Shown piece by piece: positions 1 through 4,687 of a DNA stretch of 6,345 nucleotides. The position numbers and the translations under genes are program-made. The notes under the pieces are model-generated. The model was given only the letters and a program-made list of their open reading frames with translations, did no database searches and had not been told where the DNA came from. This DNA is from an uncultured Muribaculaceae bacterium (lineage in GTDB: Bacteria; Bacteroidota; Bacteroidia; Bacteroidales; Muribaculaceae). The first letter of the stretch is position 1; the number at the start of each line of letters is the position of its first letter. The DNA lies in contig CAJLLX010000107.1 in assembly GCA_905207535.1 (NCBI GenBank), positions 1 to 6,345 of the forward strand, given 5' to 3'.

Positions 1-1
1 G

Positions 2-103
2 GTTGCAGTTGGTCATTTTGGCCACAATCTGCTCAAAATCCCCTCATCGACCCTAAAAATGTTGCACGAAACGCTAAAAATTGTTCGCTTTAGCATTTTT
101 TAA
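2..103 (+). CDS. Possible C-terminal end of a transposase (5' end outside window)
   Basis: An open frame enters from the left edge and stops with TAA at 101-103, giving 33 residues that begin VAVGHFGHNLLKI and end in a basic and hydrophobic tail. The pattern hydrophobic-x-HNLxK near the end of a protein is typical of the C-terminus of DDE transposases of the IS1182/IS5 type, where the last helix often reads like AHNLxK. The segment is AT-rich, unlike the GC-rich genes to its right, which fits a mobile element or its remnant. The other two forward frames also stay open for at least 50 bases, so the choice of frame rests only on this weak motif. The catalytic residues would lie outside the window. 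This is a suggestion and not an identification. Confidence 0.3.
   Translation, partial: VAVGHFGHNLLKIPSSTLKMLHETLKIVRFSIF
73..101 (+). terminator. Weak terminator-like hairpin at the end of the left-edge ORF
   Basis: GCTAAA (73-78) pairs with TTTAGC (89-94) across a 10-base loop, and a run of six T follows at 96-101. The stem is short and AT-rich. It overlaps the last codons of the possible transposase tail and could end a rightward transcript, but it could also be chance pairing in AT-rich DNA. Confidence 0.3.
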
Positions 104-112
104 CACAATTCC

Positions 113-145
113 TTTCTCATCATATGTTTAAAAGCACTATTTTTG
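113..145 (+). promoter_or_regulatory. Possible Bacteroidota-type promoter
   Basis: TATTTTTG at 138-145 matches the Bacteroidota -7 element TAnnTTTG in full. Upstream, after a 21-base spacer, TTTC at 113-116 is one base off the -33 element TTTG. Transcription would start near 151-152 and run rightwards into the palindrome at 160-175. Confidence 0.4.
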
Positions 146-159
146 TCGTGTAAAAATCA

Positions 160-175
160 AGCACCATTTGGTGCT
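160..175. repeat. 16-bp palindrome AGCACCATTTGGTGCT
   Basis: The palindrome is perfect and its core is GCACCA..TGGTGC. The same core, without the two central T, forms the middle of the 18-bp palindrome at 3707-3724. It may be an RNA hairpin of the candidate small RNA, a protein-binding dyad, or a relative of the intergenic palindromes scattered in this genome. Confidence 0.5.
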
Positions 176-189
176 CGTCATTAAGAACG

Positions 190-219
190 TTTGTTAGACG
201 AAAAGAACATATATACTTG
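190..219 (+). promoter_or_regulatory. Possible second rightward promoter
   Basis: TTTG at 190-193, an 18-base spacer and TATACTTG at 212-219 resemble the Bacteroidota promoter, with one mismatch in the -7 box. A transcript would start near 225, just before the terminator-like hairpin at 239-267. Confidence 0.3.
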
Positions 220-238
220 AATTTTGGTTATGAGGGAG

Positions 239-267
239 GTGTGTTTCTGTGAAGAAACACACTTTTC
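239..267 (+). terminator. Strong terminator-like hairpin
   Basis: GTGTGTTTC (239-247) and GAAACACAC (254-262) form a perfect 9-bp stem with a 6-base loop. TTTTC and then a further T-rich run follow. On the + strand this has the form of a Rho-independent terminator. On the - strand the hairpin is followed by CCTCCC, so it would act in one direction only. Confidence 0.5.
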
Positions 268-316
268 ATTTTTATATACCCTCCCCAAATCAATTATCAA
301 TTAGAAATTATCGGGT

Positions 317-396
317 CAGCGGATTTTATCCTCAGCACAGTACTGAGGATGGGTCAATGACAAACATCCGCTGCATGATCAAAGCTAAAGCTTTGA
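317..396. repeat. Cluster of nested inverted repeats, possible structured RNA
   Basis: CAGCGGAT (317-324) is perfectly complementary to ATCCGCTG (366-373). Enclosed between them, ATCCTCAG (328-335) pairs perfectly with CTGAGGAT (343-350) around a 7-base loop. Six bases after the outer arm comes a third hairpin, TCAAAGC (379-385) with GCTTTGA (390-396) and the loop TAAA. The hexamer GGGTCA occurs as a direct repeat at 313-318 and 351-356, next to the left arm of the outer stem and to the right arm of the inner one. No T-run follows any stem on either strand, so these are not simple terminators. I do not recognise a riboswitch or an insertion-sequence end. Confidence 0.5.
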
Positions 397-483
397 GAAC
401 GAAAAAACTTTACACAGAGTCAGTAGGGGGCAGAAAATCATCAGCCTAAATATTGCGCCGATACAGCCATGGTGCGCTGAGGG

Positions 484-1404
484 CTATCGCATCGCCTCAC
501 GGCGGTCAGCGGCAAGCTGGCAGGCGAGGTCATCGATGGTCTCGAAGCGGCGCTCGGGGCGGATATAGCGCCGGAAGGCAAGCTCCAGGGTCTGTCCGTA
601 GAGGTCGGTGTCGCAGCCGAGGATGTGTGTCTCAATTGTCACGCGCGGAGATGCCGAACGGTCTACCGTGGGGCGCACGCCTATGTTGGTCATCGCTTTG
701 TGGCCCAGCGCCTCGGTGGCATACACCCCCGGAGCGGGCACAAGCCGCTCCGGCATATCGGGCCGCAGATTGGCGGTGGGAAATCCGATGGAGCGGCCCA
801 GCTGACGTCCCTCCTCCACTGTGCCCCGCAGGGTATATTCGCGCCCGAGCAAAGCATTGGCCGTGGCCACATCGCCCTCGGCGAGCAGCCGCCGGATCTC
901 CGTGGAGCTCACATGCAGCCCAGAGTCGGGCACAAATTCATCGGTGGCCATCACCTCTATCCCGTGCTCAGCCCCCATCCGCCGGTATGCTTCAAAATCG
1001 CGCGGGCCGTTGTGCCCGAACCGGTTGTTGTAGCCCATCAGCAGTGCCCTCGCCCCGTATTTCTCCGACAGCATCCGCAAAAACTCCTCGGCCGGAGCGA
1101 AGCGCAGCTCTGCGGTGAAAGGTATCACCTCACACGCCACCCCCTCGGCCTCAATCAGCGCACGCTTCTCCTTAGGCGAGGTCAGCAGCCGCGGCGACCG
1201 CTCCGGCGCTATCACGCTGAGCGGATGATTGGCGAATGTGAGCACCATCGGCTGCAGCCCGGCCTCCCCGGCCAGACGGCGCAGATGCCCCAGCAGGTAG
1301 CGGTGGCCGAGGTGCACGCCGTCGAACATCCCCACTGCAGCCATCCGCCCTGCGCACGCCTCCTCTCTCTGCTCCATCTCCTCTATTCCCTCTCTCTCCT
1401 TCAT
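484..1404 (-). CDS. ribF: Bifunctional riboflavin kinase / FAD synthetase
   Basis: This cytoplasmic enzyme phosphorylates riboflavin to FMN and adenylylates FMN to FAD, using ATP in both steps. The 306 residues match the usual family length. The N-terminal nucleotidyltransferase domain (about 20-180) shows FDGVHLGH (27-34) with the HxGH ATP-binding motif, GYNNRFG (124-130) and SSTEIR (166-171). The C-terminal kinase domain (about 188-306) shows GRSIGFPTAN (203-212), PGVYA (225-229), NIGVRPT (240-246), the ETH segment with the expected catalytic Glu259, and DLYG (267-270). The start chosen is an ATG that overlaps the stop of the upstream methyltransferase as ATGA, which favours translational coupling. 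Met10 and Met21 are alternative starts, and the conserved motifs lie downstream of both. It is the last gene of the leftward operon. I see no clear terminator after its TAG stop. Confidence 0.96.
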   Translation of the reverse strand: MKEREGIEEMEQREEACAGRMAAVGMFDGVHLGHRYLLGHLRRLAGEAGLQPMVLTFANHPLSVIAPERSPRLLTSPKEKRALIEAEGVACEVIPFTAELRFAPAEEFLRMLSEKYGARALLMGYNNRFGHNGPRDFEAYRRMGAEHGIEVMATDEFVPDSGLHVSSTEIRRLLAEGDVATANALLGREYTLRGTVEEGRQLGRSIGFPTANLRPDMPERLVPAPGVYATEALGHKAMTNIGVRPTVDRSASPRVTIETHILGCDTDLYGQTLELAFRRYIRPERRFETIDDLACQLAADRREAMR

Positions 1405-2042
1405 GGCTTCACACGTATCAGCGTCAGCCCGTCGCGCACAGGCAGAATCACCTTCTCCAGCCTCGGGTCGGCGGCTATGGCATCGTTAAACTCGGCAATC
1501 CCGCGGGTCTGCGCATCGTGATTGGCGGCGGTATCGGTCACCTTGCCGTCCCACAGAGTGTTGTCGGCCAGCACGAAGCCTCCCGGCCTCACCAGCGGCA
1601 GCACGTGGCGGAAGGTCTCGAGATATGTGCGCTTGTTGGCATCCATATACACCATGTCGTAAGGCCATGACAGCGAGGGGAGCACCTCCGCTATATCGCC
1701 GATATGCAGCGTGACGCGCGAGCCGTAGGGCGAGCCGTCGAGCTGCCGACGGATAAACCGCTCCATCTCATCGTCGATCTCCACCGTGTCGAGCCGTCCC
1801 CCCTCGGGGAGCCCCTCGGCGATACACAGCGCCGAATATCCGGCATATGTGCCAATCTCCAGGGCGCGCTGAGGCGCTATCATGGCGGTGAGCATCCGCA
1901 GCAGGCGCCCCTGCAGATGCCCCGAGCACATGCGCGGATAGAGCAGACGCAGATTCACATCGCGTCCGAGCCGGCGCAGATTGTCTGGCTCCGCGTCAAT
2001 ATGGCTGAGGATATACTCGTAGAGCTGCGGGTCCTGTTGCAT
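1401..2042 (-). CDS. Class I SAM-dependent O-methyltransferase (caffeoyl-CoA OMT/YrrM-like)
   Basis: The 213-residue protein is a predicted cytoplasmic Rossmann-fold methyltransferase of the metal-dependent O-methyltransferase family 3 (caffeoyl-CoA/catechol OMT type). Motif I is LEIGTYAGYSA (61-71) and the acidic residue that binds the SAM ribose is Glu88 in VEIDDE. VYMDANKRTY (131-140) corresponds to the family's DAxKxxY segment, and LADNTLWDGKV (158-168) to its second metal site. Asp134, Asp160 and Asn161 are the likely metal ligands. There is no signal peptide or membrane segment. Its natural substrate cannot be told from sequence. Bacterial members of this group include tRNA-modifying TrmR as well as enzymes acting on catechols. 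It starts six bases after the aroQ stop and its TGA stop overlaps the ribF start by four bases, so it is surely co-transcribed with both. Confidence 0.9.
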   Translation of the reverse strand: MQQDPQLYEYILSHIDAEPDNLRRLGRDVNLRLLYPRMCSGHLQGRLLRMLTAMIAPQRALEIGTYAGYSALCIAEGLPEGGRLDTVEIDDEMERFIRRQLDGSPYGSRVTLHIGDIAEVLPSLSWPYDMVYMDANKRTYLETFRHVLPLVRPGGFVLADNTLWDGKVTDTAANHDAQTRGIAEFNDAIAADPRLEKVILPVRDGLTLIRVKP

Positions 2043-2048
2043 GGCGGG

Positions 2049-2474
2049 TCAGAGTAGCGATTCGATGGCAAGGCGGTAGCTGTCCATGCCGAAGCCGGCA
2101 ATGGTGCCGCGGCAGGCGGGAGCTATCAGCGACTGATGGCGCATGGCCTCGGGCCGCGCCTGCGGATTGGAGATATGCACCTCCACCACCGGCCGCTCTA
2201 TGGCGCGGATGGCGTCGTAGATGGCCAGCGACGTGTGGGTGTAAGCTCCGGCGTTGAGTATGATGCCGCGTATCGAGTCGTCGAATCCCGCCTCCTGCAG
2301 CCGGTCTACGATGTCGCCCTCGTGGTTGCTCTGGAAGTAGTCGATATCCACATTGGGATAGTCCACAGCTATGGCCTGCAGATAGTCGTCCATCGACACG
2401 CGGCCGTAGATCTCCGGCTCGCGCACGCCCAGCAGATTAAGGTTGGGCCCGTTGATTATCAGTATCTTTACCAT
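2049..2474 (-). CDS. aroQ: Type II 3-dehydroquinate dehydratase
   Basis: This enzyme catalyses trans-dehydration of 3-dehydroquinate to 3-dehydroshikimate, the third step of the shikimate pathway to chorismate, and works as a cytosolic dodecamer. The 141-residue length is typical of the family. Visible motifs are INGPNLNLLG (7-16), REPEIYG (18-24) with the lid Arg18 and the catalytic Tyr23, FQSNHEG (47-53), NAGAYTHTS (74-82) with Asn74, and EVHISN (98-103) with the catalytic His100. The segment after it reads ARPEAMRHQS (106-115), one residue longer than the common AREEFRHxS form. The ATG start sits one codon before the conserved KILIINGPN strand, so there is no room for a longer N-terminus. 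It lies 62 bases downstream of mrp on the same strand and 6 bases upstream of the O-methyltransferase. Confidence 0.96.
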   Translation of the reverse strand: MVKILIINGPNLNLLGVREPEIYGRVSMDDYLQAIAVDYPNVDIDYFQSNHEGDIVDRLQEAGFDDSIRGIILNAGAYTHTSLAIYDAIRAIERPVVEVHISNPQARPEAMRHQSLIAPACRGTIAGFGMDSYRLAIESLL

Positions 2475-2536
2475 CGTCTCTCAGCTTTTTCGGGTTATAC
2501 AGTCAGCCGCCGCCGGCTCTCGCGCGGGGTCAGGGG
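2475..2536 (-). other. Spacer between mrp and aroQ
   Basis: The 62-bp gap contains GC-rich partial dyads (CCGCCGCCGG area, 2507-2517) but no T-run and no TAnnTTTG element on the leftward strand. I see neither a clear terminator nor a promoter, so read-through from mrp into aroQ is the simplest reading. Confidence 0.35.
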
Positions 2537-3646
2537 TTATTTCTTGGTCACATTCACCTTCTCGGTGGGAGGCAGCGAGCGGTTGCGCTCGGCTACGGCG
2601 TCGACCACCTCATGCGCAAGGTGCATGAAATCGTGAGCCATCACGGTGTCTTTCAGCGCTATAGGCGTGCCCTCGTCGCTGTCCTCGCACACGTCGGCCA
2701 CCAGCGGTATCTGCGCCAGCAGTTTCACGCCCAGCTCTTTGGCCAGCTCCACGCCCCCTTCGTGCCCGAAGATGTAGTAGCGCTCGTCGGGGTGCTGCGC
2801 GGGGGTGAACCATGCCATATTCTCCACCAGTCCGAGGATGGGCACATTCACCTTGTCGCCGGTGAACATCGCGATACCCTTACGGGCATCTGCCAGCGCC
2901 ACCTGTTGAGGTGTGGTCACAATCACCACGCCGGTGATCCCCAGCGTCTGCACCAGGGTCAGATGGATGTCGCTCGTGCCCGGGGGCATGTCGATGACGA
3001 AGTAGTCAAGGTCGCCCCAGTCGGCGTCGGTGATCAGCTGCTTGAGCGCATTCGAGGCCATGCTCCCGCGCCACACCACGGCCGAGTTTTTATCCACTAA
3101 AAATCCGATGGAAAGCAGCTTCACGCCGTATTTTTCAATAGGTATGATCAGCTCGCGGCCATCGACACGGTGCATGTAGAGCTCGGCACCCTCCACGCCA
3201 AACATTTTCGGCACGGACGGACCAAAAATGTCGGCGTCGAGCAGTCCTACCTTATATCCCTCGCGGGCCAGCGCCACGGCCAGGTTGCAGGCCACGGTGC
3301 TTTTGCCCACTCCCCCCTTGCCGGAGCTCACGCCGATGATGTTTTTCACATTCGCCAGCGGCTTCACGGCCTGCTGAGGCGCCTCGGTGCGGGTCTTCAC
3401 GGCGATGTTGCCCTTGATCTCCACCTCGGGCGAGATATATGTGGCGATTGCCGCCTCACAGGCTCGCACCAGCGACTTGATGAAGGGATCTGTCGGCTTG
3501 TCGAATATGAGCGAGAAGCTCACCTTGTTGCCGTCGATGCGGATGTCGTCCTCCACCATCCCCGCCGACACTATGTCCTTGCCCGATGCGGGATAGCGCA
3601 CATTGCTCAGTGCGTCAAGTATGAGTTTGGGATATAAACGTTCCAC
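2537..3646 (-). CDS. mrp: Mrp/NBP35-family P-loop ATPase (Fe-S cluster carrier)
   Basis: Proteins of the Mrp/ApbC family bind ATP and are thought to carry and deliver Fe-S clusters in the cytoplasm. Residues 1 to about 95 form the MIP18/DUF59-type domain. The deviant Walker A box GKGGVGKST (109-117) follows, then LLDADIFGPSVP (135-146), DYFVIDMPPGTSD (214-226, Walker B), TTPQQVALADARKG (244-257) and ENMAWF (275-280). The length (369) is normal. The CxxC that in most ApbC homologues follows the ENM segment is absent: 281-297 read TPAQHPDERYYIFGHEG. This fits Bacteroidota homologues as I remember them. The start is GTG. It is the only in-frame choice between an upstream TAA and the conserved LYPKLILDAL, because no ATG lies between them. 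It is 125 bp downstream of trmB, same strand. Confidence 0.93.
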   Translation of the reverse strand: MERLYPKLILDALSNVRYPASGKDIVSAGMVEDDIRIDGNKVSFSLIFDKPTDPFIKSLVRACEAAIATYISPEVEIKGNIAVKTRTEAPQQAVKPLANVKNIIGVSSGKGGVGKSTVACNLAVALAREGYKVGLLDADIFGPSVPKMFGVEGAELYMHRVDGRELIIPIEKYGVKLLSIGFLVDKNSAVVWRGSMASNALKQLITDADWGDLDYFVIDMPPGTSDIHLTLVQTLGITGVVIVTTPQQVALADARKGIAMFTGDKVNVPILGLVENMAWFTPAQHPDERYYIFGHEGGVELAKELGVKLLAQIPLVADVCEDSDEGTPIALKDTVMAHDFMHLAHEVVDAVAERNRSLPPTEKVNVTKK

Positions 3647-3771
3647 TGCTATATATCTTTTTATAAATTACTTTCTAAATTCCTCCTCTTCCCGCCACGA
3701 TGTAGCGACGCACCATGGTGCGTCCGCCGCCCGGCCGGCTCCCCCCCTCCCCTTTTTTAGTTATCGGAGCT
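3647..3771. other. trmB-mrp intergenic region with palindromes
   Basis: Read leftwards, the region starts with half of the REP-like hairpin, then has a G-rich stretch (complement of the C-run at 3741-3752), the 18-bp palindrome at 3707-3724 and an AT-rich segment just before the mrp GTG. The AT-rich part includes TAATTTAT (complement of 3664-3671), only a partial match to the -7 consensus. mrp could therefore have a weak promoter of its own or depend on trmB transcription. Confidence 0.35.
3707..3724. repeat. 18-bp perfect palindrome GACGCACCATGGTGCGTC
   Basis: This perfect dyad sits 61 bp upstream of the mrp start and 48 bp after the trmB stop. It is not followed by a T-run on either strand, so it is not a standard terminator. 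Its core GCACCA/TGGTGC is shared with the palindrome at 160-175. Similar GC-rich palindromes are familiar as dispersed intergenic repeats in several bacterial groups. It could also be an operator for mrp. Confidence 0.55.
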
Positions 3772-3783
3772 TCAGCTCCGATC
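3753..3783. repeat. REP-like hairpin repeat, copy 1 (overlaps trmB end)
   Basis: This 31-bp unit runs from a T6 tract through AGTT to ATCGGAGC-TTCA-GCTCCGAT and a final C. It matches copy 2 (5773-5803) at 30 of 31 positions. The 8-bp stem is perfect. It contains the TGA stop and the last three codons (Asp-Arg-Ser) of trmB. In the direction of trmB transcription the hairpin is followed by an A-run, not a T-run, so it is not a canonical intrinsic terminator. It could act as a 3'-end-stabilising or processing hairpin. Confidence 0.75.
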
Positions 3784-4539
3784 CTCCGCCTCGATATTGC
3801 CCTGCAATACCCCGCGCGAGAAGCTGCGGTAGGTGTCGAAGGGGATCTCGTCCTGAGGCTCCTGCAGCTCCCCTTCGGCGGCCAGCGGGAAGGCTATATA
3901 CTTGATAGTCAGCCCGCGGCTGAGCCACTGCTGCTCGTAGTAGGTGCGGATCTGCAGGATATCGTCGGCCAGACCAGAAGCGTAGAGGTCGTCGGTGCAC
4001 ACCTCGGGCACGATGCCGTTGAGCTCGGTGAGCAGTCGCGTATATGTCCACAGGAAGGGGCTGTCGGTCTTCAATTTCACCATGCCGCCATCCTTCATCA
4101 CCTTGCGGTAGAGATTCAGAAAGCCCGTGGAGGTCAGGCGCTTGCGTACCTTCTTCATCTGCGGATCGGGGAAGGTGATCCATATCTCGCTCACCTCGCC
4201 GGGGGCGAAAAAGTGGGGCAGTAGCTCTATATTGGTGCGCAGGAAGGCCGCATTCTTCAGGCCCCGGTCGCGCACCCGGCATGCGCCGGTCCACATTCGC
4301 GCCCCTTTGATGTCGATGCCGATAAAATTCTTGTCGGGAAAACGCTCGGCCAGCCCCACGGTGTACTCCCCCTTGCCGCAGCCAAGTTCCAGCACCACAG
4401 GACCTTCGTTGTGAAAATAGTCGCTGTTCCAGCGTCCACGCAGCGGGAACCCCTGCTCGCGGAGCACCCCGAAAGGATACTGGAAGACGCAGCTCAGCGT
4501 CTCCATCTCCCGGAATTTTTTCAGTTTGTTTTTTCCCAT
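3772..4539 (-). CDS. trmB: tRNA (guanine-N7-)-methyltransferase
   Basis: TrmB transfers a methyl group from SAM to N7 of G46 in the variable loop of tRNAs. The 255 residues are within the family's range. The SAM site is VVLELGCGKGEYT (48-60), followed by GIDIKGAR (74-81). RTNIELLPHFF (101-111) corresponds to the strand before the catalytic region. ITFPDPQMKKVRKRL (121-135) replaces the FPDPWPKKRHxKRRL of Proteobacteria. LKTD (156-159) and RTYYEQQWLSRGLTIKYIAF (198-217) match the C-terminal TxYE...G region. The ATG chosen lies just before a basic start (MGKNKLKKF) and 17 bases from a good -7 box. The last three codons and the stop come from a repeated hairpin element, so the original C-terminus may have been changed by that repeat. 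Confidence 0.95.
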   Translation of the reverse strand: MGKNKLKKFREMETLSCVFQYPFGVLREQGFPLRGRWNSDYFHNEGPVVLELGCGKGEYTVGLAERFPDKNFIGIDIKGARMWTGACRVRDRGLKNAAFLRTNIELLPHFFAPGEVSEIWITFPDPQMKKVRKRLTSTGFLNLYRKVMKDGGMVKLKTDSPFLWTYTRLLTELNGIVPEVCTDDLYASGLADDILQIRTYYEQQWLSRGLTIKYIAFPLAAEGELQEPQDEIPFDTYRSFSRGVLQGNIEAEDRS

Positions 4540-4556
4540 CGGTCGTTATCTTTCCG

Positions 4557-4564
4557 CAAAAGTA
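4557..4564 (-). promoter_or_regulatory. -7 promoter element for trmB
   Basis: Read leftwards, TACTTTTG is a full match to TAnnTTTG and lies 17 bases upstream of the trmB ATG, which implies a leader of only about 12 nt. I see no convincing -33 TTTG at the expected distance. It probably drives trmB and perhaps the whole leftward gene group. Confidence 0.6.
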
Positions 4565-4629
4565 CAAAAAATTTTCACCCTCTCCCATATCCGCCGCCGC
4601 TAAAATGGAGCCGCCCGGCATGTTTTTGC

Positions 4630-4641
4630 GCCCCGAGGGGC
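4630..4641. repeat. Short GC dyad GCCCCGAGGGGC between divergent promoters
   Basis: Five base pairs surround a central GA. The dyad covers the place where a -33 element for the rightward promoter (-7 box at 4662-4669) would be expected. It may be a regulator-binding site or chance. Confidence 0.3.
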
Positions 4642-4661
4642 TGAGTTATTAAGAAAAATGC

Positions 4662-4669
4662 TAACTTTG
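4662..4669 (+). promoter_or_regulatory. -7 promoter element for the polyprenyl synthase gene
   Basis: TAACTTTG is a full match to TAnnTTTG. It ends 18 bases before the first ATG (4688) and 39 before the second in-frame ATG (4709). No clear -33 TTTG is present. The A-rich leader without a Shine-Dalgarno site is normal for Bacteroidota. Confidence 0.6.
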
Positions 4670-4687
4670 CACCGAAATTAAGCGAAA

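Larger units (their letters stand above)
151..267 (+). ncRNA. Candidate small RNA, about 115 nt, unknown family
   Basis: The unit runs from just after a full -7 box (138-145) to a hairpin followed by T-rich sequence (239-267). Inside it is a 16-base palindrome, AGCACCATTTGGTGCT (160-175). Next comes a second stem in which TCGTC (175-179) faces GACGA (197-201), with AAC/GTT (186-188, 193-195) pairing inside it. The two stems share base 175. I see no protein gene in this span. I do not recognise a known RNA family. A second possible promoter at 190-219 could produce a shorter transcript from about 225. The evidence is only promoter, dyads and terminator, so this remains a candidate. Confidence 0.3.
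104..483. other. AT-rich intergenic island with inverted repeats, no convincing protein gene
   Basis: This 380-bp stretch lies between the left-edge ORF and the 3' end of ribF. It is clearly richer in A and T than the genes to its right. It holds two possible rightward promoters (about 113-145 and 190-219), a palindrome (160-175), a strong terminator-like hairpin (239-267) and a group of inverted repeats (317-396). Bases 397-483 show nothing I can name. A 66-codon frame from a GTG at 249 is present but not convincing. The region may be the end of an insertion sequence, a small-RNA locus, or both. I could not identify terminal inverted repeats because only one end of any element is in view. 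Confidence 0.5.

Noticed and set aside
249..449. 66-codon frame starting at GTG, with AGGGAGG 9-10 bases upstream
   Set aside because: Shine-Dalgarno sites are not a reliable start signal in Bacteroidota. The frame runs straight through the terminator-like hairpin and the nested inverted repeats, and the peptide has no recognisable motif or domain.
453..1521. Long forward frames opposite ribF and the O-methyltransferase (453-1118 and 625-1521)
   Set aside because: They are antisense shadows of well-supported genes in GC-rich DNA. Their products are rich in Arg, Pro and Ser and match no family.
3753..3783. Hairpin after trmB read as a Rho-independent terminator
   Set aside because: In the trmB direction the stem is followed by AACTAAAAAA and not by a T-run, and the second copy also has its T-run on the wrong side of the hairpin for its upstream gene.
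3761..4621. 286-codon reverse frame in another phase over trmB
   Set aside because: It overlaps trmB on the same strand in a different frame. The trmB frame carries all methyltransferase motifs and this one carries none.
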